A stretch of 34,569 nucleotides of DNA from an uncultured Pelagibacteraceae bacterium. Its GTDB lineage: Bacteria > Pseudomonadota > Alphaproteobacteria > Pelagibacterales > Pelagibacteraceae. Below are positions 25,285 through 32,438 of this stretch, in pieces. The DNA lies in contig CACJSX010000008.1 of assembly GCA_902596185.1 (NCBI GenBank), positions 1 to 34,569 on the forward strand, written 5' to 3'. Below the pieces are notes generated by a model, which worked only from the letters and a program-made list of their open reading frames with translations, had not been told where the DNA came from and did no database searches. The translations under genes and the position numbers were made by a program. How positions within the stretch are numbered: position 1 is the stretch's first letter; every line of letters begins with the position of its first letter.

Positions 25285-25854
25285 TTAACTATTTAAATTG
25301 CTAATTTCTTTACATTTTCTGTGAGCTTCAAGTACAGATGGAACAAGTTTATCTAATTTCCAGCTATTGATAGATATATCAAAATATTTACTAGTTTTAA
25401 AATCAAGTCCATCAATTATTTGAATTTCAAATTTTTTTTCTTCGATATAAAAATTATTTAACTTGTAAATATATTCTTTGATAGGAAATGATCCTAAGGA
25501 AAATAAAACTCTATATCCTTGTAAAAATGGCATAATATGATCAACGTATGCTGTCACTTCCTCATTATTAATTTTTATTGGAATATGTTTGTGAAGTAGT
25601 TGTTTTATATCTCCAGGTTGTTCATATGTATAAAATGTAAAATTGTGCCAAACCTTTTCACAATTATCTGAAGCTCTAATAAAAAAATTTAAACTATCTC
25701 CATGAATTACCTCTCCATAAACACGTGCAAATATCAAGCTTTCAAATCTTTCAATACTCCATTCTTCTTCTAATTCTTCAGCTTGAGTGTGATAGGCAAA
25801 AATAATAAAAAAAAGAGATAGATGTAATAAAATAATAAGTAAAACTCTTTTCAT
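25285..25854 (-). CDS. Unknown secreted protein
   Basis: A 189-aa protein with an evident signal peptide: 'MKRVLL', a hydrophobic stretch to about residue 20, then 'YHTQAEE' with a likely cut after TQA. The mature part begins very acidic (EELEEEW) and contains two Cys that could pair. No domain recognised. It overlaps the preceding small gene by 4 bp (ATGA), so the two are made together. Likely periplasmic. Confidence 0.6.
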   Translation of the reverse strand: MKRVLLIILLHLSLFFIIFAYHTQAEELEEEWSIERFESLIFARVYGEVIHGDSLNFFIRASDNCEKVWHNFTFYTYEQPGDIKQLLHKHIPIKINNEEVTAYVDHIMPFLQGYRVLFSLGSFPIKEYIYKLNNFYIEEKKFEIQIIDGLDFKTSKYFDISINSWKLDKLVPSVLEAHRKCKEISNLNS

Positions 25855-26036
25855 GATTTGAGCTCCACTTTGTATCCATTTTTCTTAAATATTTTTATGA
25901 TTTTATCCCAGACTAAACTGTTGTGTTCACCTGGTAATATTTCAAATTTGAAAGTTTGTTTATAAACAGGGTCGCAGTTATCATACGCAACGTAAGCACT
26001 CACGTGACAGTACTTACAGACACGGCCTATTTCCAT
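25851..26036 (-). CDS. Unknown small Cys-containing protein
   Basis: A 61-aa protein with an N-terminal 'CKYCHVSAYVAYDNC' that has three cysteines in CxxC...C spacing and a histidine, reminiscent of a small metal-binding knuckle. The remainder is mixed and basic. It overlaps the downstream secreted-protein gene by 4 bp, which supports that it is translated. No family recognised. Upstream is a 319-bp stretch without genes. Confidence 0.45.
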   Translation of the reverse strand: MEIGRVCKYCHVSAYVAYDNCDPVYKQTFKFEILPGEHNSLVWDKIIKIFKKNGYKVELKS

Positions 26037-26355
26037 ATATTGGAACTCCTATTGTTGATTGATTTTTTGAGGGTTAAAAGTTTGTAATTTGTAATGGTCT
26101 CAATCCTTTTTGTTTGGTTCGAATTACGCAACAAGGGAGATAATAAAAAAAGCGGAATACGATAAAAAAGGATTGAAATCCAATGCATATGCCTAGTAAA
26201 TCATTCTTAGATGTTTTATTTTTGACTTAATTATGTTTTTAAAAAGATTAATTTTTTTAATAGACGAAAGAGGTAAATAACCTAACAAAAAAATTTCTAA
26301 GATTAAATTAACAAAACCAGGAAATTTTTTGATTAAAATTACTATTAGAAATTCA
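26037..26355. other. Gene-free stretch with a long-arm inverted repeat
   Basis: No convincing coding frame was found here. It contains a perfect 12-bp inverted repeat (26100-26111 and 26165-26176, TCAATCCTTTTT / AAAAAGGATTGA) with 53 bp between the arms. The interval also holds GGTTCGAATTAC (26116-26127), similar to a tRNA T-loop but without a pairing stem. The stretch must also hold the start signals for the 61-aa gene. It may be a relic of an excised or decayed element. Confidence 0.4.
26100..26176. repeat. 12-bp perfect inverted repeat
   Basis: The arms are at 26100-26111 and 26165-26176 and match base for base. The second arm continues as GGATTGAAATCC, itself a short palindrome. The inner region is slightly richer in GC than its surroundings. 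It could be an RNA stem, a pair of protein-binding sites, or element ends. Confidence 0.5.
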
Positions 26356-26544
26356 TTAATCAATTTTATGCTCTATTTTTTTTATTTTTTTATATTGGAA
26401 ATAAATTATTAAAAGCAAAGCTATTGCAAATAATGGATAACCCAAAACGAATATTACTATATTAACAAACTCATAACTTGTTCCAGTAAAATTTGCTATC
26501 CAAACAAGAATATCGACACATAAATAAAATAGATAATCTATCAT
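26356..26544 (-). CDS. Small membrane protein, unknown
   Basis: A 62-aa protein with two probable transmembrane helices (about residues 3-18 and 27-49) and a basic cytoplasmic tail ('YKKIKKIEHK'). No family recognised. It overlaps the upstream 102-aa gene by 4 bp, making a two-gene unit. Confidence 0.45.
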   Translation of the reverse strand: MIDYLFYLCVDILVWIANFTGTSYEFVNIVIFVLGYPLFAIALLLIIYFQYKKIKKIEHKID

Positions 26545-26849
26545 AAGTTAATTTCCTCATTGTTATGTATTTTTTCAAGCATGTTATTAATTTTGTTATT
26601 TATTTTTTTATTAGATTTTCTTTTTATAAGTTCGCTTAGTTTTTCAGAAATAAATTGATTATTTTGAATTATCTTTAAAATTTGACTTCTGTTTGATTGA
26701 AATTTTGACAGTTCAAATAATATTAAAAAATCTCTATAATTTTTTGTATAATTTAGCAATTTTGGAGCTAAAAGCCTTACTGGATCTGGGAAGAGCCTTA
26801 ATTCCCCTGTAATTATTTTTGTTATTTTATTAAGTTCTGAGATTTTCAA
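26541..26849 (-). CDS. Small basic helical protein, unknown
   Basis: A 102-aa protein, predicted helical and Lys/Asn-rich at its C-terminus ('RKSNKKINNKINNMLEKIHNN'). I see no known domain. The ATGA overlap with the small membrane protein downstream suggests linked expression. The 65 bp upstream separate it from the helicase end, so it could be read through from the helicase module. Confidence 0.45.
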   Translation of the reverse strand: MKISELNKITKIITGELRLFPDPVRLLAPKLLNYTKNYRDFLILFELSKFQSNRSQILKIIQNNQFISEKLSELIKRKSNKKINNKINNMLEKIHNNEEINL

Positions 26850-26914
26850 TAATTAATAAAAACATGTTCTGATGTTAATAATTAGACTGAATTTTGTCTT
26901 AAAATTGATACAAA

Positions 26915-27706
26915 TTATCTTGATGCTTTATCTAGTATTCTTTTTAATTTAACTAACGCTTCATCTGGAAACAAGCTTAAAACCTCAATGACTCGTGCAT
27001 CACCACTTTCTAAAATTTCTTTTCTAATATTCTTGTAATATTTTTCAGCCTCTTGAACATCAGCCTCATCTACATCCATTTCTCTTGCAATTCCACCCAT
27101 TCTCAAAGCATTGTCTAGTGTGATTACAAAATCATGACCAAATTTTTCCCCACATTTTTGACAGTTATCTAAATGTACTGGGTTTTGGTGACCACAAGTT
27201 TCTTTTTCACAAATTTTAAACCTTGTTTTTCTTTGTGGAAACTCATAGCCACAAAACTTACATTCTACGTTAGTTTTATCATTCTCCTCCTCACACTTAG
27301 GACAAATTTTAGTATTTTTTGAACTATCTTTTATTTCAATTAACTTCATTTCTCTTTCAACTCTGCGAGCATATTCTTCAAAAATATTGTGTGTTGGCAT
27401 TACAACATATGCACTAGAATCATCATCTTTTCCTGCTGATCTGACAACTCTTCCAAGTGCTTGTCTAAAAGATAATTCAGTTTGTGCATTTGGCAGATAA
27501 ACAAGAACTCTTAATCTTTTTATATCTACACCTTCACTAATCATTGCTACAGATACAATCCAGTCTTTATTACTCTCTCTAAAAGCCTCTATTAAACTAT
27601 CAGCATTTGACATATTGCTATGAACTAACATTGGTTTTTCACCTGTTAATTCTTTAAGAGTATCAGCCATGTATTCTGCAACTTTAATATTAGGTGCAAT
27701 AACCAA
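26915..27706 (-). CDS. SF2 helicase, C-terminal half with two zinc ribbons (after amber stop)
   Basis: This is the second RecA-like domain of the helicase whose first half lies upstream. It has 'GLVIAPNIKVAEYMADTL', 'AMISEGVDIKRLRVLVYL' (motif V) and 'QALGRVVRSAG' (motif VI), all from the SF2 family. Two Cys4 zinc ribbons follow: 'CPKC...CKFC' and 'C....CGH...CQKC'. The frame is the same as the upstream ORF; only the TAG at 27728-27730 separates them, and the open frame extends to 27727, coding 'RLPNAGG' before the first Met. As an independent product starting at 27706 it would lack the ATP-binding half and could not work as a helicase alone. Confidence 0.8.
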   Translation of the reverse strand: MVIAPNIKVAEYMADTLKELTGEKPMLVHSNMSNADSLIEAFRESNKDWIVSVAMISEGVDIKRLRVLVYLPNAQTELSFRQALGRVVRSAGKDDDSSAYVVMPTHNIFEEYARRVEREMKLIEIKDSSKNTKICPKCEEENDKTNVECKFCGYEFPQRKTRFKICEKETCGHQNPVHLDNCQKCGEKFGHDFVITLDNALRMGGIAREMDVDEADVQEAEKYYKNIRKEILESGDARVIEVLSLFPDEALVKLKRILDKASR

Positions 27707-27727
27707 ACCACCAGCATTTGGAAGTCT

Positions 27728-28591
27728 CTATTTTATATCTTCAAGTTTGGATATACCCCACTCTAACATGGATGCTTGATACGAATTTAAATCTGGTGTT
27801 TTTCCATCTTTTTTATATTTTGGTGATCTGGCTAATGTATAAAAATCACAAGATTTTTGAATTGCTCCAATAAATTTTTTAGTATGTTTTTTCTCATCTA
27901 TCTCGATTCCAGTGGTACCTGATACAAAAATTGGGTCATTTTCATCTTTTAGTACAACAGTGAATTTACCTTCATGACGATGAAAAAAAGCTGGTCTACA
28001 ATATTTCAAATCAACAGCTTCACCATATGTAAGAGTAAATTGTCCATCTTTAGGATGTGTTATTTCTCCACCTGAATACTGGAACCAAACAGGTCTTTCA
28101 CCATCGCTCCTGATCGGTGTACCTGTTAATATTAAAACATACTTTGCTTTTGAAAAAGCACTGTCTGCACTTTCTCCCCAAGCTGCTTTAACTGCTGCGT
28201 GATGATGCTCGTCACATATTACCAGAGTATTATCTGTTTCACATATTGTTTGAAATAAATCTTTTTGATCATCTACAGAATTCCATGTTGCACATACATC
28301 TAGTCCCTGATCGTCATTTTTTCCTACGACAACCAGCATTGTTCGTCCTGTTACAACTTTGAATTCATCCTTCCACTGACGCACAACTTCTCTTCGAGGT
28401 GCAATTACTATAACTCTTTTTATATTTCCATTATCAAGTAGTTTTTTTGCAATCACAGATGCACAAATAGTTTTACCAGCACCGGGTGCGGCATTGATAA
28501 GAAATTTATTATTAGATTGATTTTCGCTTGAATACCAATTCAGGGCTTTATTTATAGCCTGATCTTGCCAAGATCTTAATGATAATGACAT
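27728..28591 (-). CDS. SF2 DEAD/DEAH-type helicase, N-terminal half (ends at amber codon)
   Basis: The first RecA-like domain: 'RSWQDQAI' (Q-motif-like), Walker A 'AAPGAGKT' at residues 34-41, 'VIAPRREVVRQW' (Ia), DEHH at 127-130 (motif II) and 'LTGTPIRSD' (motif III, 155-163). It stops at TAG (codon 288). The next codon in the same frame resumes conserved helicase sequence through to 26915, so the intact protein would be about 558 aa. One base change (for example TAG from CAG, AAG or TGG) explains the break. It begins 2 bp after the HNH gene, in a run of four minus-strand genes. Similar helicases occur in phages and in bacterial mobile regions. Confidence 0.85.
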   Translation of the reverse strand: MSLSLRSWQDQAINKALNWYSSENQSNNKFLINAAPGAGKTICASVIAKKLLDNGNIKRVIVIAPRREVVRQWKDEFKVVTGRTMLVVVGKNDDQGLDVCATWNSVDDQKDLFQTICETDNTLVICDEHHHAAVKAAWGESADSAFSKAKYVLILTGTPIRSDGERPVWFQYSGGEITHPKDGQFTLTYGEAVDLKYCRPAFFHRHEGKFTVVLKDENDPIFVSGTTGIEIDEKKHTKKFIGAIQKSCDFYTLARSPKYKKDGKTPDLNSYQASMLEWGISKLEDIK

Positions 28592-28593
28592 TT

Positions 28594-28791
28594 TTACTTA
28601 GCACCTTTCTTAAGATTACATTTTGGGCACAATGCTTGTCCGTTATTTAATATAGTTTTACCTTTTTTTGAATAAGGTATTACATGATCGGCATGAAATC
28701 CATCCTTAAGATTTTTTCCACACGAAGCACAAGTGTTTCCACCAACAATCTCTAAAATTTTTCTTTGTCTTTGACTAAAAGATCTACTCAT
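28594..28791 (-). CDS. Small HNH endonuclease
   Basis: A 65-aa protein that is almost only an HNH domain. Cys21xxCys24 and Cys55xxCys58 hold a structural zinc, 'HADHVIPYSKKGKT' at 33-46 has the catalytic His (Asp35-His36), Asn50 is the middle residue, and Asn59 follows CPKC. Such minimal HNH proteins nick or cut DNA and are common beside phage terminases, in restriction systems and near helicases. It overlaps the upstream 91-aa gene by 4 bp and is 2 bp from the helicase start, so all three are translationally linked. Confidence 0.8.
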   Translation of the reverse strand: MSRSFSQRQRKILEIVGGNTCASCGKNLKDGFHADHVIPYSKKGKTILNNGQALCPKCNLKKGAK

Positions 28792-29063
28792 TTGCTAATA
28801 TAATATTCGGACATAATAATATCTCTAATTGGTAAATTTTTTGGAGTATTGCACTTAATATTTTTATTAAGCCTAACCATTACTTTAGCCATAGAAACTG
28901 ATTTTTTTTTAACAATAAAACCTTTTCTTTTAAATTGAGTAAATGCTCTATTAGGACTTTGAACACCAAAATACAATATTGCCTCTAGAATAGAGACTGT
29001 TCCGCCATCTAACATGTATTCTAGTAGTGCCTCTGAATTTCCATATTTAATTCTAGTATTCAT
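28788..29063 (-). CDS. Probable winged-helix DNA-binding protein
   Basis: This 91-aa protein contains 'LLEYMLDGGTVSILEAILYFGV', followed by 'SPNRAFTQFKRKGFIVKKK', the arrangement of a helix-turn-helix with a wing as in phage-type HTH_39-like domains (a 'GG-x-x-(S/T)-x-x-EA-x-x-x-FG' core then 'R-x-x-x-L-(K/R)-x-x-G-(F/H)-I'). It may regulate the module or recruit the nuclease/helicase to DNA. It overlaps HNH by 4 bp and starts 7 bp after the 168-aa gene. Confidence 0.6.
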   Translation of the reverse strand: MNTRIKYGNSEALLEYMLDGGTVSILEAILYFGVQSPNRAFTQFKRKGFIVKKKSVSMAKVMVRLNKNIKCNTPKNLPIRDIIMSEYYISK

Positions 29064-29070
29064 ACTTTTA

Positions 29071-29577
29071 TCAATTAATTATATCACACAAATGATATCC
29101 TTTAATCGTAGGATATTCGCCTCTATTTTCAACTCTTACTCCATTTTTTTCTAAAGAATTATTTAATTGGTTGATTTTTGGTTCTCGAATTTCTTCAAAT
29201 ATCTCATTTATTTCCGGTCTATCTAGCCTTTCCAGTTCACTAATTAATACCCCAAATTCTAATCTTGTTATCATCAGGAATACATTTTGAGAAAAAAAAT
29301 AAGGTCTGCCCTCACGAGATTTTATTTCTTTAATTTCTCCTTTTTCATCTATGACTGTTTTTTCAATCAAAGCATCTGATAACAAAACGACCTGTTCGTC
29401 AGATAATCCAACGTTAAATTCTTCGGAAATATATTCTACAGCTTCTCGTATTTTTAATGCTTGTTTAACTTCGTCTATGGATTTAATTTTAGAAATATCT
29501 ATATCTCTCTTAGAATTTTTTTCTAAGAATTTTTTCCATTCCCTTTTAATATATTCTATTCTATCTTTTTCATTCAT
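29071..29577 (-). CDS. Unknown protein, first gene of the helicase-HNH module
   Basis: A 168-aa soluble, charged protein, mostly helical. No known domain was recognised. Its visible pieces include 'AVEYISEEFNVGLSDEQVVLLSDALIE' (in parts) and 'REGRPYFFSQNVFLMITRLEFG'. It starts the minus-strand run that continues with the winged-helix protein (7 bp later), HNH nuclease and helicase. A 15-bp palindrome lies 13 bp before its start. Confidence 0.55.
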   Translation of the reverse strand: MNEKDRIEYIKREWKKFLEKNSKRDIDISKIKSIDEVKQALKIREAVEYISEEFNVGLSDEQVVLLSDALIEKTVIDEKGEIKEIKSREGRPYFFSQNVFLMITRLEFGVLISELERLDRPEINEIFEEIREPKINQLNNSLEKNGVRVENRGEYPTIKGYHLCDIIN

Positions 29578-29589
29578 AAATAATTTTGA

Positions 29590-29604
29590 TACACCTATGG
29601 TGTA
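29590..29604. promoter_or_regulatory. Palindrome before the helicase module, possible operator
   Basis: TACACC-TAT-GGTGTA is a perfect 6-bp inverted repeat with a 3-bp centre, ending 13 bp upstream of the 168-aa gene's start. Its GC-containing arms stand out in surrounding A/T runs. An operator bound by the module's own winged-helix protein would be a simple explanation, but this is inference. Confidence 0.4.
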
Positions 29605-29768
29605 AAAATTTTTTTACTTTTAAAAATTTTTTTTTTCAATTTCACTTTTTCATAGACAAAAGTATATTGATGATATATAGTTAATCATATCTAAATTAAT
29701 CCCCTTAAAATCTAAATAATCTACAACTCAGATAGAATTTTTATCAATAATAATATACAAATATTCTT

Positions 29769-29969
29769 ATGAATAATTGGCAAATATTATTAGCTTTAGT
29801 CATAGTTGGACTAACAATTTTAATTCCGATTTATTATTCTTACTTAGAAAAAAGTAAAAAAAAAAAATTACAAGATCAATTAAAGGAATCTAGAAGTGTT
29901 GCGGAAAGAGAAAAAATAAGAGTTTATATTGATGGTATTAACGAAAAATACAGAGCTAAAAGAAGATAA
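29769..29969 (+). CDS. Small single-pass membrane protein
   Basis: A 66-aa protein with one clear transmembrane helix at about residues 5-24 followed by 'YSYLEKSKKKKLQDQLKES', a long charged cytoplasmic helix. Function unknown. It is the first of two or three small plus-strand genes after the divergent helicase module, with a 191-bp A/T-rich gap before it. The 'WQILLALVIVGLTILIPIYY' segment would orient the tail to the cytoplasm. Confidence 0.5.
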   Translation: MNNWQILLALVIVGLTILIPIYYSYLEKSKKKKLQDQLKESRSVAEREKIRVYIDGINEKYRAKRR

Positions 29970-29971
29970 GT

Positions 29972-30049
29972 TTGTTTAAAAGATTTCATAAGATAACTAG
30001 ACACAGAACTAGATCTTTTTTAGATAAAACAAGGTTTAGAGTAGTATGA
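29972..30049 (+). CDS. Possible 25-residue basic peptide (TTG start)
   Basis: Between the two small plus-strand genes there is an open frame starting with TTG at 29972 and ending TGA at 30047-30049. The stop overlaps the next start as ATGA, and only 2 bp separate it from the preceding stop. The peptide has nine Lys/Arg and two His among 25 residues. The tight fit at both ends is what makes it plausible; the short length and the non-ATG start are against it. Confidence 0.3.
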   Translation: MFKRFHKITRHRTRSFLDKTRFRVV

Positions 30050-30273
30050 CGCCAGAAAACTCGCAAAAACTCTGGAAAATTATTCAGGATGCTGGCGATT
30101 ATTTGGTGGGGCAATTACCTAACCACCCAAATCACCCTAAAGGAAGAAATCCCTATGCTCATGTTGCTATTTGCGTAAAAAGTAAATTTAATGCAAGTTA
30201 TAAAGATATTCCAGATAAACAGTTTGATGAAGTAATAAAATATATTGAGTTTTTAAAAGAAAATCCTAGTTAG
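30046..30273 (+). CDS. Small unknown protein, faintly like a phage antirepressor C-terminal domain
   Basis: A 75-aa protein with 'NPYAHVAICVKSKFNASYKDI', shown here in parts as NPYAHVAICVKSKF and SYKDIPDKQFDEVIKYIEFL. The pattern (x-K-F-x-x-x-SYKDIP-x-x-x-F-x-x-x-x-x-YI) recalls the C-terminal ORF6C/P22-AR-type domains of phage antirepressors and Rha-like regulators. The N-terminal half is rich in Pro/His/Asn. This is only a pattern-level similarity. The gene overlaps the convergent threonine aldolase by 8 bp. Confidence 0.5.
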   Translation: MTPENSQKLWKIIQDAGDYLVGQLPNHPNHPKGRNPYAHVAICVKSKFNASYKDIPDKQFDEVIKYIEFLKENPS

Positions 30274-31315
30274 TTTTAATTGTATTTAACAATTCATCAA
30301 CATCACTATCTTTAGTATTCCAAGCAGCAACTAATCTTACTGCTTTTCCATCTAATTCTTCTTCATTCATTTTATAACCTTCTGAATTTAGATGTTCTAT
30401 TTTTTCTCTTGGAAATTTTGCAAATACTTCATTTGCTTCAGTTGGGTAAGCAATTTCAATATCATTATGCTTGCTTAAACCATCACTTAATTTTTTACCC
30501 ATTGCATTAGCATGCTTTGCATTTCTCAACCAAACATCATTTGAAATGTAAGCATCTAATTGTGCAGAGACAAAACGCATTTTAGATAGTAAATGTCCTG
30601 CTCTTTTCATTAAAAAAGCAATGTCACCTACTAATTCTTTCTTAAAAAATATAATTGCTTCAGCTGCTAAACATCCATTTTTAGTTGCACCAAATGACAA
30701 TACATCAACCCCGGATTTCCATGTCATTTCAGCAGGAGTTACATCTAAAGATACCAATGCATTAGCAAATCTGGCTCCATCCATATGTAAATTTAAATTA
30801 TGTTTATGAGTGATTTCTGCAATTTTTTTAATTTCATCTAATTGATAAACTTCACCCGTTTCACAAACCTGAGTAATACTGACTGATGAAGGTTGCGTAT
30901 GATGAACAATTCCTTTTCCACCTATCGATTGATCCAACTCCTCTGCAGTTATTTTTCCCATTACTCCATTTAGAGTAACCAACTTTCCTCCTCCTGTATA
31001 AAATTCAGGTGCACCACACTCATCAGTATTTATGTGGGACATCTTATGACAATAAATGTTTCCATAAGAAGGTGTCATTGTAGATAATGCTAAAGCATTA
31101 GCTGCAGTACCTGAGGCAGTAGGAAAAACAATTAATTCTTTTTCAAAAATTTCTGAAAACTTATCTTGTAATTCAGTTGATATTGAGTCATTCCCATAAG
31201 GAGTGCTGTCTCCTTCATTAGCTTTTAAAATTGCATCTAATACCTCAGGACAGGCACCAGCAACATTATCAGAAGCGAATTTAACTCGCTCTCTTTTTAT
31301 TTTAATTTTTGCCAT
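30266..31315 (-). CDS. Threonine aldolase family PLP enzyme
   Basis: The enzyme would cleave L-threonine (or allo-threonine) to glycine and acetaldehyde. PLP-site residues: 'PTASGTAANALAL' binds phosphate (residues 65-77), 'HMDGARFANAL' has Asp179, and 'SFGATKNGCLAAEAI' has the Schiff-base Lys212. The N-terminal 'FASDNVAGACPEVLDAI' matches the family's F-R-S-D-x-x. Length 349 aa is typical of low-specificity threonine aldolase; serine or hydroxy-amino acids could also be used. It is the last gene of a four-gene operon, 2 bp after the amidinotransferase. The glycine product links it to the other enzymes of the operon and to SAR11's known need for glycine. Confidence 0.82.
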   Translation of the reverse strand: MAKIKIKRERVKFASDNVAGACPEVLDAILKANEGDSTPYGNDSISTELQDKFSEIFEKELIVFPTASGTAANALALSTMTPSYGNIYCHKMSHINTDECGAPEFYTGGGKLVTLNGVMGKITAEELDQSIGGKGIVHHTQPSSVSITQVCETGEVYQLDEIKKIAEITHKHNLNLHMDGARFANALVSLDVTPAEMTWKSGVDVLSFGATKNGCLAAEAIIFFKKELVGDIAFLMKRAGHLLSKMRFVSAQLDAYISNDVWLRNAKHANAMGKKLSDGLSKHNDIEIAYPTEANEVFAKFPREKIEHLNSEGYKMNEEELDGKAVRLVAAWNTKDSDVDELLNTIKTN

Positions 31316-31317
31316 AA

Positions 31318-32433
31318 TTATTGTTTTGGAAAGTAATCTTTAAGTTCACCCTCTCGGTAAACATCCGCGGTACAACAGTGTAAACCTCCACCAAAAGCAT
31401 AGGCATCTCTAAGCTCTACGGGTATAACTTCCATTCCTAATTTATCTAATTGCTCTGCTTGATATATTTCACTTTTCTCCACACATACAGTTTTAGGATC
31501 CAAAACTAAAACATTCATTGATAGCCAAGTTGATGAATAGCATAATGGAGGTGGTTCGTTATGTGCTGGTTGTGCACTGTCTACGATTTCCCAACCATTG
31601 TCTTCAAATAATTTTCTTTGTTCATTAGGAAGTCTCCTTTGTGGGTTATTGATAATTAAACCCTCTTTAATTGGGGTAAAAGTTGCATCAATATGAATTG
31701 GATAAGGATCACCTGGAAAGTTAACTGCATGAACTCTGTGATCTTTATAATGTCTCTTTAGCCAATCAATTCCTTTTAAATTTGTTGTAAAACCATGTTG
31801 AACAACTAAATCTTTACCAAATCTTAATACGTCTGCTGCATCAAATAATGGTTCTTCTTCAGTGGTTACAAAATATTTTTTTTCAGTCCACTCTAATCTT
31901 TTTTGAACACCAATTTTATCTGATAAATAATCTTTTCTGTAATCTGCATCAGTTAATCTTGGTTTTGGAGCAGACTCGTGTCTCATATTAGGATCTTGAT
32001 TATAATAATCTTTTAAAAGTGGTCGGTAACATAAATATTCAAACCAACGACAACGATAACTCATTGTAGCTTCTAAAATTTCGTTTCCTACTGTTAACAA
32101 AACATCTCTTGGGGGCATGCAGCCAAACATGGTTTCTGCTTCCCAATCTGGTGTGGATGTTTTTTGATTAAAATCTATTGGTGTTGGTCGATCAACTTTA
32201 ATACCTCTTTTTTTGAGCATGTTTGAAAAGTTATCTAATAATTCATTTGCTTTATCGACAGTATCTTTGGTTCTTGGTCCAAACTGACCTCTCATATCAC
32301 TGTCTTCTGGAACTTTTGCATCTAATGCTGGTTCAGGCGCAGGTATACATGTGCCATCTGCTCTCCCAACAATTACATGTTTTAACGGATCCCACTCATT
32401 CCAACTATTAACAATAGTTTTATTCTCACTCAT
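31318..32433 (-). CDS. Glycine amidinotransferase-type enzyme (AGAT family)
   Basis: AGAT transfers the amidino group of arginine to glycine, giving guanidinoacetate and ornithine. The catalytic pieces are visible: 'FDAADVLRFGKD' (Asp201), 'HIDATFTP' (His248) and 'GGGLHCCTADV' with the nucleophile Cys353. The opening 'WNEWDPLKHVIVGRADG' and the 371-aa length fit the family (human AGAT without its transit peptide is near this). The acceptor could differ: relatives use inosamine phosphate or other amines. It lies 5 bp after creatinase and 2 bp before threonine aldolase. The reaction is reversible, so it may run toward or away from guanidinoacetate. Confidence 0.85.
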   Translation of the reverse strand: MSENKTIVNSWNEWDPLKHVIVGRADGTCIPAPEPALDAKVPEDSDMRGQFGPRTKDTVDKANELLDNFSNMLKKRGIKVDRPTPIDFNQKTSTPDWEAETMFGCMPPRDVLLTVGNEILEATMSYRCRWFEYLCYRPLLKDYYNQDPNMRHESAPKPRLTDADYRKDYLSDKIGVQKRLEWTEKKYFVTTEEEPLFDAADVLRFGKDLVVQHGFTTNLKGIDWLKRHYKDHRVHAVNFPGDPYPIHIDATFTPIKEGLIINNPQRRLPNEQRKLFEDNGWEIVDSAQPAHNEPPPLCYSSTWLSMNVLVLDPKTVCVEKSEIYQAEQLDKLGMEVIPVELRDAYAFGGGLHCCTADVYREGELKDYFPKQ

Positions 32434-32438
32434 AAGGA

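Noticed and set aside
26116..26127. GGTTCGAATTAC resembling a tRNA T-loop
   Set aside because: The flanking bases (TTTGG / TACGC type) do not pair as a T-stem and no acceptor, D or anticodon arms are visible upstream, so it is not a tRNA.
26164..26181. GGATTGAAA end similar to the 3' end of some CRISPR repeats
   Set aside because: It occurs once, with no regular spacing of copies and no cas genes in the window.
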